Part shown: positions 53,385 to 64,000 of the stretch, piece by piece
Layout of the letters: every line of letters starts with the position of its first letter
Position numbering within the stretch: position 1 is the stretch's first letter
Assembly: GCA_949752745.1 (NCBI GenBank)
Contig: OX457031.1
Span: 1,556,765 to 1,620,764 of the forward strand
From: Protula sp. h YS-2021
Taxonomy: Eukaryota > Annelida > Polychaeta > Sabellida > Serpulidae
DNA length: 64,000 bases
Direction: 5' to 3'
Program-made: the position numbers and the translations under genes
Notes under the pieces: model-generated
The model's database searches: none
The model's input: the letters and a program-made list of their open reading frames with translations, nothing else
Told to the model about the DNA's origin: nothing

Positions 53385-53885
53385 TCTTTATTAAATGAAA
53401 CCAATATTAAATGAGAAATTAATAGTGACACGAATCTACGTTAAATTGTCAAGTGTTCTAAATATTCATCACATTCAAAAGTAATCATTGGAATTGCTAC
53501 ATGACTTGGGTAAATGCTGTAATTTGATTGGTCAATTCCCAAGTCAGTAATTTTTATAGGAACTCAAATGTCGATATTTACATCAGTACAAAAGTTGAAT
53601 CTAATGAGAACGTTTTTTTCGCCATGTGGCATTGAAGCTTCGAGCAATAATAGTATTACACTTAATTATATTATAAGAGTATTATATTGCATTGTACTTT
53701 AGATCCCTTTCAACTGCTATGGTCATGCCGCGATCCCCCTGCCACATCATAGTGAAATGGGGCATTCCAGCTCTCCTTCTAACCCTTACATGTGGAGTGC
53801 CTCACAGGGGAGCAAGGAGGAGTCCCAATGTTAAAGTCTTAGGTATGACCCGACCCGGGTTTGAACCCACAATCTTCCAGTATTG
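53385..53885 (-). mobile_element. Duplicated segment copy B with second SINE family
   Basis: Parallel to 50,829-51,285. Its right end, read on the minus strand, has a tRNA-like B box (GGGTTCAAACCC) followed by a body ending in CTGGAATGCCCCATTTCACT and ATGATGTGGCAGGG. This core matches the SINE at 52,940, while the head differs. The A-box part is not clear. Confidence 0.6.
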
Positions 53886-55133
53886 CACTCATACTTACCT
53901 TTGCACTTAGGCATTATACTTCCGTACTTATGTATTATTCTTATTTACCTATATATTATACTTATATACTGATATATCAGTATTATACCTGTGTATTGTT
54001 GATCATATAATAATGGAAAATAACAGTTTTAGCAAAATTACACATAAGCCTCGTGTCTGTTGAAGTGGGGTGGGGGAAAAGGACACACCTATACCCCCTC
54101 CCCCCTCCAGAAAAAAATGAAAATTCGTTTACACATTTGCGGACAAAGTACACGAAACACTAAATGAATTTGAAATGAAAATAATTGGCAATGGATTCCT
54201 TTGAAAGCAGAAATGTGAGAAACTAATCAACCCACGCTCTGTCCTCAGACAGCCTACGCAGACATGCCACACCCACGGAGACAAAAACACCAAGTGAATC
54301 TCCTTCTTCAGAATTTACAAAATTTCCATTAAGCTTTTTTTTACCCCCCAGCACTTTTGCAGCAAAACAATCAAAAAGCCCGTTGTTACAAGAGTTAACT
54401 TGTGAATTTTTTTCTGTCGTTTATAAATACAAAAAAAGGATTGATTATTGTTTAAAAAGTCATTCACCTCTTTCAGTTTTCGTCGAATTGTCAATTGTGG
54501 ACGAAAAGGGTCTAATGCACAACAGACTGAACCACCATAGAGGTTGGCTGTCGGACTAAAAGGCCCCGCCGCAGAGGTTGGTTGTCACCTGAATTCGTTA
54601 AATACTCTCTGAGATATTGCTTTTGGTAGGGAAGACACGGACGATCGAATGGGCAGACTGACGGACGACGCATTGCAGCATTTCACGAGTCCCCCGTTCC
54701 ACGCGGAACGCCGTAGCAGTTGGGCCAACAGACATCATGCACTGAAAATGAACTATTGTTTTCCCTTATTGTTTTTCCTTTCTTTGCTCAAGGAACAAAT
54801 AATTTTAGAAAATGTTGTCACGGCATAGAATAATTTGTTATTGTATAGCTGTGAATAGTATTGCATGGCGTCTAGCCCCGATGCTGTTTTCTTTAGTAGT
54901 TCAGGTCTTTCAATGAATACTTTTTTGTGGGAACTCCATGGATAGACGTTATCAAAGAACTGACCTCTCGGACTGACCTCTTGAAAATCTATCTGCTATG
55001 CTTAAAGACAAAGCGGATTGATTTAAAAAAAGTAGTTCTGCTCTTTCAATAGGATTCTTTTTTCGCGGAATAAGACAGTGGTTCTGTGGAAGAAACACTA
55101 CAGGCTGCAGCACCATAGAAATCGGTGAACATT
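53886..55133. other. Gene-free stretch
   Basis: Unique sequence with a C-rich block near 54,090 and a degenerate relative of the 46,790 minisatellite at 54,517-54,590 (CACAACAGACTGAACC, AGAGGTTGGCTGTCGG). Confidence 0.5.
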
Positions 55134-55323
55134 GATTGGTTTATTGGTGTTTTAAGTCCCTTTTAGTGATCTCAGCGCTATATCAGGACTGCCATATACA
55201 TTATACTGAAATGGGCCATTCCAGTTTGAATCCAAAGGGGGATCATAATTGAATGCACAGCCAATAGGCACGAGCAGGATTCGAACCCGCATCGGCTATA
55301 CACCCTAGGTCTGAAGACGAGCA
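55134..55323 (-). mobile_element. tRNA-derived SINE, head truncated
   Basis: Same family as 52,940: B box GGGTTCGAATCC, CTCGTGCCTATTGGCTGTG, core CTGGAATGGCCCATTTCAGT, GATATAGCGCTGAGATCACT and tail AACACCAATAAACCAATC. The A-box half is missing. Confidence 0.85.
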
Positions 55324-55605
55324 TCGAGCATCGAGCAATGGATTCCAACACCTTCTGAACGGCACCATTAAGCAGCGTTAGGTCGAGTTACCAGCACGAA
55401 ATGGCATCCACTCTATGTATGTGATTCAAATGCCCACGAAATTATGTAGCAAAATTCTAGCGGCCCCTCAGCCAAGTGCTAACAACGCTCAGCGCTACTG
55501 CAGACATTTTCTGGTAGACTTTGTGGCTGACAAGCAGTAAAAAGCTCGTGCCGAAAAAAAACTCGAAAGTCAACGCAGCGCTACTTTGTGAAGGTAATAG
55601 CCGGA

Positions 55606-56230
55606 CCCAGCAAACAACCGACGTCTTTGGGGTTGAGAAAAGGTTGGATTTTGGTCGCAACCACTTCACAACCATATTCTGAATAAAATAAGGTTGTAAA
55701 ATGGGTAGAATTACGTCACAACCTATTTCCCTAAAACCCGACTTTATTCCGACGTCGAGGAAACGTCTGTTTTTGGACGTCATTCCGACGTGCAAAAACG
55801 AGCAAAAAGCGATGAACATTTATTATCACTCACCGGAAATGGAAGTCATTTTGATAAAGAGGAAGAAAAAACGTAATTTTCACATGAAAATTTTGCATTT
55901 TGATGGCGCGTCGGTATTTTTCTTCCTAGATTGTAAAAATTTTCACGAAAAATGCTTTCGTATGTATTTCACAATGAATGATGAATCATTAATTATCTAT
56001 TAATTATATAATTCTAGACTATTTTTGTAAGACGTGTCTAAGACTGGTCGTTTCAAGGTGGTAAACCCGACGTCAGTTCCAGGTCGGAACCCGACGTCAT
56101 TCTGACGTTGAAAACCCGACGTCGGTTCCATTTCGTATGCAACCAAAAACCGGCACGTCAGTCCGACGTCGGAAACGTCGGGTCACGACGCCGACCCAAC
56201 GTCATTCTGACGTCTTAATGTTTGCTCGGG
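55606..56230 (+). mobile_element. DNA-transposon-like element with GACGTC motifs
   Basis: Ends CCCAGCAAACAACCGACGTC (left) and GACGTCTTAATGTTTGCTCGGG region (right; inverted CCCGAGCAAACATT). Between them are many ACCCGACGTC/GACGTCGG motifs, mainly in the last 200 bp. No transposase. The flanks share GGA next to both ends, a possible 3-bp target duplication. A shorter relative is at 17,575-17,700. Confidence 0.6.
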
Positions 56231-57324
56231 GGAGGGGTAGGGGTAGGGAAGAGGGGAGAGCGTTGAGGTAGCTCGCACAGTCCGTGTTAAAAGGCTAAAA
56301 TATGAATGCTTCACTTTGTAATTTCGCGCCATCTGAGACTAAATTGGACATGATGAAAGTCACAATTTACGTGTCTCTTACATTCAGTGTAAATAAACAC
56401 GCTGCATGAATTACACAAAATATACTGCCTTAATAGTTTTGTTCGTTTTAACTGAACATGGGTGCTGTTTCAAAAAGCAAAGAGCATGTGAACTTGAATT
56501 ACTTATTAAGTACATTTAAACTTCATTAAGCATTCACTTTGTTATTCCTTCACTAAAGGAAAGGGCAGACATAAAATAGTAAACTTTATTCTAAAAAATT
56601 ATAAACTATTCTAAAATATTGCATAAATCATGAGGTTTAACCAGGCAATTTCTTTCTTTTTCTTTTATTTTCTCTTTTTCTCAGAATTGCCTACAGCGAA
56701 ATATAAGTGCTGGCTCTCAGATATAAATCCAATTTCCCTCTATTTCATTTTGTTGAACATGAATAGACAATATTGATTTCAATACTGATTTCAAAGAAAT
56801 TTACACTTTGCAGTTTGTCACCTTTTTTAAATGGCGCCATGGTCACGTGATGTTTAGTCTTTTGCACTTACGCTCCAAGTAAAAGTAAAAGCAACTATAG
56901 TAAACCGATTCTCAGAAAAAAGGTAAATACTAAAGCTTATTGAAAATTGAAGTGAAATTGAAAATGAAAGTGAAAGTCATAGGTAGCAGTCGCCGGAACT
57001 CTCAGGCTGGCTGTCTCAACGATTTATCGTCTTCAACATCACCACGAGATTGGCTCTGTTATAGACCGCCTACTACCGCTATAATTAAAGGCAGCAACAA
57101 CGGAGCAAGATCTAGATATCCGAAGGAAGCATCTTCGAGGTTGTTTCCAGTCTGTAGCGGCAAACGTCGTTAGTAACACCAGGCTGACGTAATGACCCCA
57201 AATAAGAAAACGAAATGAGCTTAATTGGTCGCTCGAGCGCGAACTAATGCCCGGAGAGCCTACGCCACAGCTACGTTAAACCAACAGCGACGAGACTTAT
57301 AAAGACCAACTATTCGGGAAATTG
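56231..57324. other. Gene-free stretch
   Basis: Unique AT-rich sequence; an open frame at 56,940-57,173 has no recognisable domain. Confidence 0.4.
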
Positions 57325-57535
57325 ATGGCCGTTAGCCTATTGATGCAGCGTGGTGCTTAACGACGAGCAGCAGGTTCTGTTAGCCTCGTGGTGTAGCGTA
57401 GGGCTCAGGGACGAGCAGCAGTTTCTGCTAGCCTCGTGGTGTGGTGTAATGCTTAGCGACATAGCAGCAAGTTCTGTTAGCCTCATGATGTGGTGTAATG
57501 TTTAGCGACTAGCAGCAGGTTCTGTTTAGCTGAAT
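57325..57535. repeat. Minisatellite, about 52 bp, four copies
   Basis: Units with TTAGCGACGAGCAGCAGGTT, CTGTTAGCCTCGTGGTGTAG and a short CGTA/TGTAATG part. Confidence 0.85.
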
Positions 57536-58135
57536 GACTGAAATTTGTGCAGATATATTGTGTGATAATTCAATCGTACTCGTATGAGGTGAGTCCTATT
57601 AAACACGTTTTGGGATTTATTATATTCAATCAGGACGCCGCAGTTATGGAGGATAAACCGGCTCATTATGTCGATCCAACGAAGAGTCACTGCACTGAAC
57701 CAGGCCAGATATAGAAAGTACAACACGACTTCAGAATGTTGTTAAATAATCTTTGTTGTTAAATATATATTGGAATGACGTTTTCTTTGTTTGTAACGAG
57801 CATCTGTTTCGTTGTTGCTGTTTGTGTGTGTGTTTGTTTTTAATTTTTCGTAAATTTCTGTTAAAAACTTCTTTAAAATATAACAATTTGCATCTGTCAT
57901 TGCGTTTTCTAATGAAGTCAGTATATATTGATGATTTTGATAGATACATGTAACTATAGAAACTGGTTATATGCTTTCCATGTCAACGGGATATATCGGT
58001 GGTATCCATAGCAACGGGTCATATTAGAGGTATCTGTAAGCCGTGCTTGCGGTATCTATAGCAACGGCTTGTGTTTTGGAATAGCCCTAGCAACGAATTA
58101 TGCTTGCTTTGAATAGAATGCAACCGCCATGTTAT

Positions 58136-58138
<3 letters not shown>
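57536..58138. other. Gene-free stretch
   Basis: AT-rich; short GTATCTATAGCAACGG-type repeats at 57,980-58,100. Confidence 0.45.
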
Positions 58139-58231
<93 letters not shown>

Positions 58232-58235
58232 GTGT
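58139..58235. repeat. (TA)n microsatellite with GT end
   Basis: TA run broken by single G and C bases, followed by a short TGTGTG tract to 58,256. Confidence 0.95.
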
Positions 58236-58339
58236 GTGTGTGTATGTTTGTGTGTGTTGATAATACATGCTGAAAAATTACGTCAAAATGAAAGGTGAGC
58301 ACAATGGAAACACCGCAGGAATGACATCAAAAGCGCTGC

Positions 58340-58551
58340 ATCATAAACACCACAAATCAAAATGGTTACACTACAAGAAAAGCACCGAAATAGTAACTCC
58401 AGGAGAAAAGCACCGAAGCAGTGATACCGCGAAAATATCACCTAAATAGTTACACCACGAGAATAGCACCGAAATAGTTACACCATGAGAATAGCACCGA
58501 AATAGTTACACCACGAGAAAAGCACCGAAACAGTAACTCCAGGAGAAAAGC
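58340..58551. repeat. AGAATAGCACCGAAATAGTT minisatellite, left part
   Basis: Units of about 30 bp: CACGAGAATAGCACCG, AAATAGTTACAC, with AACTCCAGGAGAAAAGC variants. The array is interrupted by the LINE and resumes at 63,685. Confidence 0.9.
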
Positions 58552-58915
58552 GGTAACATGATATGTTCAATACTGCCCAAATGGTTAGAACAAGCACTCC
58601 ATGGGTGTACGAGTTCATAATATCGGGTTATATTTAAAATATCAATAATGGGGATGTACACGTCTAAAACAGCTGGCGCCTTAGGACATAATAAAATTAT
58701 AGTAACATAAACAATTCATCCCTGCCTGCATGCCTCTGTCCCCCTTTAACCCCTTTACTCCATCTAGGCTTCTGCCAAACTCTCGCAAAACCTAAATACA
58801 TTTTATTATTCCTAAAGGCGTGGGCGTGAATGAGTAATTATGGCAAAAGATACATTCGCACGATGTTTGTATCCTAGAAAATCAATACTGTGTTAAAATA
58901 TTCGTCAAAACGAAA

Positions 58916-58990
58916 AAGGTCCATTGGCCTAGTGGTCAAGACGTGGGACTGTAAAGCAACAGGCCTCGGTTCAAATCCCGTATGGGATAG
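58916..58990 (+). mobile_element. tRNA-like sequence (SINE head?)
   Basis: A-box-like TGGCCTAGTGGTCAAGAC and B box GGTTCAAATCC with the usual spacing. The two ends do not form a good acceptor stem and the anticodon arm is irregular, so it is a tRNA-derived repeat rather than a tRNA gene. Confidence 0.6.
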
Positions 58991-59038
58991 ATATTTTGAT
59001 GTACTCTGTTTTGCAGTAGTGAAAACTCCTTATCCGTC

Positions 59039-59155
59039 GGGTAAAACTAAATTTAATACAATCTCGACTTGATTATTGATTAACTTCCCGTAAAATTAAC
59101 CTTTCTGCAAATATTATAGAAATAAACCCTGGTTACCGATCCGATCAGGGTCTTA
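59039..59155 (+). mobile_element. Fragment of LINE endonuclease region
   Basis: Closely matches 60,284-60,400 of the same LINE (AAATTTAATACAATC, TTAACTTCCCGT, CCTGGTTACCGATCCGATCA). It sits only 50 bp behind the tRNA-like sequence. Confidence 0.85.
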
Positions 59156-59189
59156 CAGTGGTGAATACCTCCTGCCGTCTCATGAACAA

Positions 59190-59217
59190 ACCTCCTCTCT
59201 CTCTCTCTCTCACTCGC

Positions 59218-59281
<64 letters not shown>

Positions 59282-59305
59282 GTCTAACCCCCCCTCTCTC
59301 TCGCT
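59190..59305. repeat. (CT)n microsatellite
   Basis: CT run, interrupted once by CACTCGCTCA and once by ATGTCTAACCCC. Confidence 0.97.
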
Positions 59306-59656
59306 ATCGATGTTTGCATCTCTGAGGCTATCTTCTTAGCGTTCTCTTCATTCACTAAACTACATACCCATACATTCATTTTATTCATACTGCCTGTATC
59401 ATACAATTAGTTTCCCTGAAATCGATCCATACAGAAACAACCATTTGCTGTAAAATTTGATACAATGTGGCTGCCTGCCAGTATCAGCCTACATATATAT
59501 AAATACTTAGATATCAATTTATATATATATGGGCGCTTGTGTAAATAATATGTTAGTTGTTCGTTTGTTCTGTCAATTTTTGTCCCTTTTTATAATGCCG
59601 TATTTGTGTGGTACGAAAAATGTTGACACAGCCGTGGAAAGGTTACGAAATAATGA

Positions 59657-62600
59657 AGCTTATTTAAGCCCAGTTTATTAATTAAATTAATATCTAAAAA
59701 TTGTCGAGGGTTGGCCGATTATAACAAAAGAAATGAATTACTCCACTGGATAAAAAATAGTAAGTACTGGGAATTTGATTTCATAATGCTACAAGAAACA
59801 CATAGTAAAGAGAAGGACATTCGGAGTTGGGAAAAAAATTGGGCTACGTTTAGGAAACACGATAAGCTCATTTTTTCGCATGGCTCTAGTAAAAGTAAAG
59901 GGGTATTAACTGTTGTTAAAAATGATTTTGTTAAATTTATTTCCAGCGAATTTGTAAGCAAGGACGGTAGAGCTGTCGTTATTGACCTAAAAATGGAGGA
60001 AGAGAGCTACTCCATATTCAATATTTATGCACCGAATCTAGAATGTCAAAAAGAACAACAGGAGTTTTATGATCGAATCGGTAACATGATTCAGGAAAGA
60101 GAGGAAAACAAAATAATTATTGGTGGTGACCTGAATGTTATCTTAGATGGCAATTTGGACAGAACTCCGATAAATACTAAGACATATTAAGGAGTGGAAA
60201 CAATTAAGGAGCTTATGGAACAATACAACATAATTGATCTATGGCGGATAAAAAACCCTGGGGAAAAACGCTTTACTTGGCGTAGGGCAAAACCAAATTT
60301 AATACAATCATGACTTGATTATTGGTTAACTTCCCGTGATATTAACTTTTCTGCAAATACTGTAGATATAATCCCTGGTTACCGATCCGATCATAGTGCT
60401 ATTGTGTTATCTGTAAAAATCTCTCACTCTGAAAGGAGCCGTGGTCCAGGTTATTGGAAATTTAATGCAAATATATTAAGTGATACCGAATACGTTCAAA
60501 GCATGAAAGCTCTTGTCTTGAAATTCGCACATGAGTTAAGACTTTTGGACCCGCATCTTAAATGGGAATATATTAAGCATGAAATAAGAAAAGAGACCAT
60601 TAGGTACTCAAAACAAAAATCATATACAAAGAAATTGGAAAAACAAAATTTGATAAAAATTTTAGAAACTCTATATACCAGTCTTCAGAAGGGAAATATA
60701 AGCCAAAATGAACAAGATGAAATCTTTAGTGAGATCAAAGCAATTAATATGGAGCTAGAGCGTATAGAGAGAATCAATTCCATGGGACATTATATCCGTA
60801 GCAAGGCATATTACCTAGAGCATGACGAAAAAAATTCAAAGGTATTCTTTGCAATTGAGAAAAGAAATTACGAACAGAAACACATTAAAAGGCTCATTGA
60901 CAAAGATGGAAAGATGTAGAACAACCCCATAAAATATTAGAGACAAGTGCTCCTTTCTAATAAAAATTTGTACCAAAAGAATGACGAAGTGTCATAAGCT
61001 ATTTATGACTATTTCTTCGAGTCTAGAAATATTCCCAAGATACCCAAAGTGCATGCTGAAATGCTTAATACTGAATTAACAAGACAAGAGCTCTTAAGTG
61101 TCATTAATAAAATGAAGAAAAACAAATCTCCAGGTACTGATGGCTTGACGGCTGAATTTTATCAGTTTTTTAGATATGAGATAGTCGATTTGCTACTAGA
61201 ATCTTTTTCATAAAGCTATGAGAGAGGATATCTCAGTGTTGAGCAAAGAAGAGGGATAATAAGGCTTATCCCTAAAAAGGACAAAGACTTAGTATATCTG
61301 AAAAACTGGAGACCTATAAGTCTTCTAAATGTCGATATGAAAATATTAACTCAAAGTATAGCCCATGGATTCCAGAAAGTACTACCGATAATTATCGGCA
61401 AAGAAAAAAATGGCTTTGTTAAAAATAGATTTATCGGTTTCAATATAAGAACACTTATTGATAGTATTGATTTCTTGAACAGAAATAATCTCGAGGGGTT
61501 TTTGGCATTTATCGATTTTGAAAAAGCGTTTGATAAGCTGGATTGGGACTTCCTAGACAAATGCCTGGAGTGTTTTAATTTTGGCAATAGCATACGGAGG
61601 TGGGTTAAAATCATATATACAAAAATTGAAAGCTGCACAATAAATAATGGTTATACAAGTCAATATTTTGAAATAAAAAATGGAGTAAGACAAGGAGATC
61701 CTCTCTCAGCACTGTTATTTATTATAGCGGTTGAAATTTTAGCAATCTCGACAAGAGAAAATAACAACATTAAAGGTATCAAGGTAAATAATATTGAGAC
61801 GAAAATCAGCCTTTTGGCCGATGATACAACTTTATGACTAAGCGATATACTTTCTTTAAGAAATGTATTAAATGTGTTTGTTATGTTTTACTATACTTCT
61901 GGTCTGAGAGTAAATATTGAAAAGTCAGAGATATTGCAAATAGGTAGAGCGCCAATGAGATTTCTTGAAAAGAAACCTTTTAGATTTAAATGGACAGAGG
62001 GTGATGTAGTATCTTTGGGCATACATTACTTTAATGACATTGAAAAGATCACTGATGTTAATCTCAGAGATAAGCTGACAAATTTCAAACAAACGTTACA
62101 TAACTGGTCAAAATTTTGTATGACATTGAAAGGGAAAATAACTATTATTAAGAATCTGGCGCTTCCAAAAATCCTTTTTGTAACCAATGTCCTTTATATT
62201 CCCGAATGGTTTATTAATGAAGTAAACTCAGTTTTAGACCAATTCCTCTGGGAGGGAAAACCGCATAGATTCCAGAAAAATGTACTAATACAAGACTTTA
62301 AGGATGGTGGTCTTAGAAATTTAGATTATAACTCTTTTTTATGTGCACAAAAGATCATGTGGGTAAAACGTGTTTTGGAAAATGAAAACACTCTAAGTGT
62401 TGCTTTTCTTAAAAAGTATCTTCCAAATCTGACATTATCGTACATACTCTCTTGCGATTCGGACCCAAAAAGGATACCTGGCCATATCCCCAAATTTTAC
62501 CGCGATATCCTTTGTGCCTGGTATTCAGTGAATAATCCCTCTTACGACACAAGTTGCTTAATGCAACAGTGCATCTGGTTTAACAAAAATATTGTGATTA

Positions 62601-63493
62601 ATCATGAGCCGATCTTTTATACTGAAATGGCGCGTAAAGGAATTATGTTTGTAGTAGATCTGCTAGATGCAGAGGGGCGGTTTATGGAAGCAGGGGAAAT
62701 TAAGAGCAAATTTAATTTAAATACAAATCTGTTAAAGATCATGGGGCTACTAAGTGCTATACCGAATGATTGGAAGAAAAGTATAAAACAAAATTGCAAC
62801 GTAGACAAAGACCCAATGGCATCAGTTCCCCAAATTGTACAGTTAAGAACAGACGCTATGACAAAAAACATAACGAAATTGACCTCAAAAGAGGTATATT
62901 GGCTAATTATAAAGAAAAAGTCAATAACGCCAAGCTGCATAAACCGATGGGGAAAAGATAACATCGTTTTGAACTCGTCCCAATGGAGAGAAATATTTGA
63001 AAAAACGAGATATCTGACAAAAAATGCTAAAAATACAATGATAAATTTTAAGATAATGCATAAAAATTATGCATCTGATCTCATAGTATCCAAATTTGAC
63101 CCAGATATTAAACCAATCAGTGAACAATGCAATAAAAAAAATGATATTGTCCACCTTTTCGACATGTGTAGTAAGATTTACACCTTTTGGTCTTTGCTAG
63201 AAAAGTGGGTAAATAGTAACATAATAAGAGAGGGCCCAAAAATCTGTATTTGTAGAAGGAAAAAATTGCTTGGCTTATTGAAAGAAGATGTTGCAGTGAA
63301 TTACCTATTTACAATTGACTTTGTACTCTTACAGGCCAGAATGTATATACACAAGAGTAATATTCATAAAGAAGATGTTTATTTTATAAATTTTCTAATG
63401 ATACTTAGAAATGTTGTAATGATTGAAAAAATTACATATTCGTCAAAGCATGTAAATTTTAAATATTTAGAGGAACTGTATTGTTTGTTATAG
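59657..63493 (+). pseudogene. LINE ORF2: endonuclease-reverse transcriptase, decayed
   Basis: One reading frame of 1,279 codons with seven nonsense codons (60,188; 60,311; 60,917; 60,938; 60,995; 61,211; 61,835) and no frameshift. No ATG at the start. The AP-endonuclease domain shows NCRGL, LQETHS, NIYAPN, GGDLNV and the final SDHSAIV. The reverse transcriptase shows SPGTDGL, NWRPISLLN, AFIDFEKAFDKLDW, NGVRQGDPLSALLF and LLADDTTL (the catalytic xADD). A C-terminal Cys/His motif (EQCNKKNDIVHLFDMC) is typical of this clade. It nicks target DNA and copies its RNA in active relatives; this copy is dead as it stands. Confidence 0.9.
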
Positions 63494-63667
63494 TCCTAAC
63501 CCTCAGTTACTCAGTTACTCGTTTTTTTACGTCTTATATAATCCATGATCGGTGTCGGTATATTTATTACATACTCGAAAAATGTTTGTAGATACATTTA
63601 TTTTACTACTCATTTGTATAATGTAGATAATGCTGTATGTACCAAGGACAATTTCTTACGGCGAAAT
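63494..63667 (+). other. LINE 3' UTR
   Basis: AT-rich sequence between the ORF2 stop and the poly(A) tail, with AATAAA at its end. Confidence 0.7.
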
Positions 63668-63684
63668 AAAAAAAAAAAAAAAAA

Positions 63685-64000
63685 AACTCCAGGATAAAAG
63701 CACCGAAACAGTGATACCACGAGAATTTCACCGAAAACATTACAACACGAGAATAGCACCTAAATAATTAGACCACGAGAATAGCACCGAAATAGTTACA
63801 GAACGACAATAGCACCAAAATAATTACAACACGAGAATAGCAACAAAATAGTTACAGAACGAGAATAGCACCGAAATAGTTACACCATGAGAATAGCACC
63901 TAAATAGTTACACCACGAGAATAGCACCGAAATTGTTATACCATGAGAATAGCACCGAAATAGTTACAGAACAAGAATAGCACCGAAATAGTTACACCAT
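63685..64000. repeat. AGAATAGCACCGAAATAGTT minisatellite, right part
   Basis: About ten further units, same as 58,340-58,551, running off the window end. Variants replace ACCACG by AGAACG or ACCATG. Confidence 0.93.

Larger units (their letters stand above)
58552..63684 (+). mobile_element. L1/Tx1-like LINE inserted in a minisatellite
   Basis: The insertion starts after AACTCCAGGAGAAAAGC (58,535-58,551) and ends in a poly(A) tail (63,668-63,686, preceded by AATAAA). It is followed by AACTCCAGGATAAAAGC (63,685-63,701), a likely 17-bp target duplication with one mismatch, although the target is itself repetitive. It carries ORF2 (endonuclease plus reverse transcriptase) but no ORF1. Its 5' part (58,552-59,650) is composite: a tRNA-like sequence, a fragment of the same endonuclease region and a CT microsatellite. 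Confidence 0.8.

Noticed and set aside
55701..56003. 100-codon frame inside the GACGTC transposon
   Set aside because: Lies in a non-autonomous element, no transposase motif; probably chance.
61351..61638. Minus-strand frame of 95 codons in the LINE
   Set aside because: Antisense shadow of the reverse transcriptase domain.

Overview
The window is eukaryotic, most probably from a marine invertebrate; a lophotrochozoan such as a mollusc is my guess, but the sequence does not prove it. Genes are sparse and split by GT-AG introns. Tandem repeats of many unit lengths and (TA)n tracts are abundant, and there are tRNA-derived SINEs, a LINE of the L1/Tx1 type, and one giant virus-like DNA transposon. 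There is no bacterial gene organisation and no CRISPR array.

Layout. 1-7.6 kb: non-coding, rich in minisatellites, with a palindromic MITE-like element. 7.65-8.5 kb: one long uncharacterised exon. 12.06-18.92 kb: a plus-strand host gene whose exons encode a PAN/Apple-like domain, a Ser/Thr-rich linker and a GON domain (the C-terminal domain of ADAMTS9/20-type proteins); the phases of all five proposed exons agree. 19-24 kb: minisatellites and old repeats.

24,103-40,467: a complete Polinton/Maverick (adintovirus-like) element of 16,365 bp. It has terminal inverted repeats of about 355 bp, a perfect 6-bp target duplication (TCCATG) and inverted subterminal poly-C/poly-G repeat arrays. Plus strand: a PC4-like Cys-rich protein, two unknown small proteins, a chromodomain DDE integrase, a packaging ATPase, three small proteins, penton-type minor capsid protein, a basic amphipathic virion protein, double-jelly-roll major capsid protein and an adenain-like protease. 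Minus strand: protein-primed family B DNA polymerase, interrupted by one in-frame TAG, followed by four small genes. One of these is clearly PC4-like and the others share its ending pattern. Together they form a complete replication, integration, packaging and capsid set. Many genes overlap stop-to-start, which suggests polycistronic expression. TATA boxes, CRE-like sites in the terminal repeats, a perfect Maf recognition element and forkhead-like TTTACAAA arrays suggest promoters and regulatory zones.

40.5-58.5 kb: no convincing genes; minisatellites, two SINE families sharing a central core, a dispersed repeat family of about 300 bp with copies across the whole window, and a DNA-transposon-like element built around GACGTC motifs. 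58.55-63.69 kb: a LINE whose endonuclease/reverse transcriptase frame is preserved for about 3.8 kb but carries seven nonsense codons. It is inserted into an AGAATAGCACCGAAATAGTTACACC-type minisatellite (unit near 30 bp) that resumes after its poly(A) tail and runs off the window.
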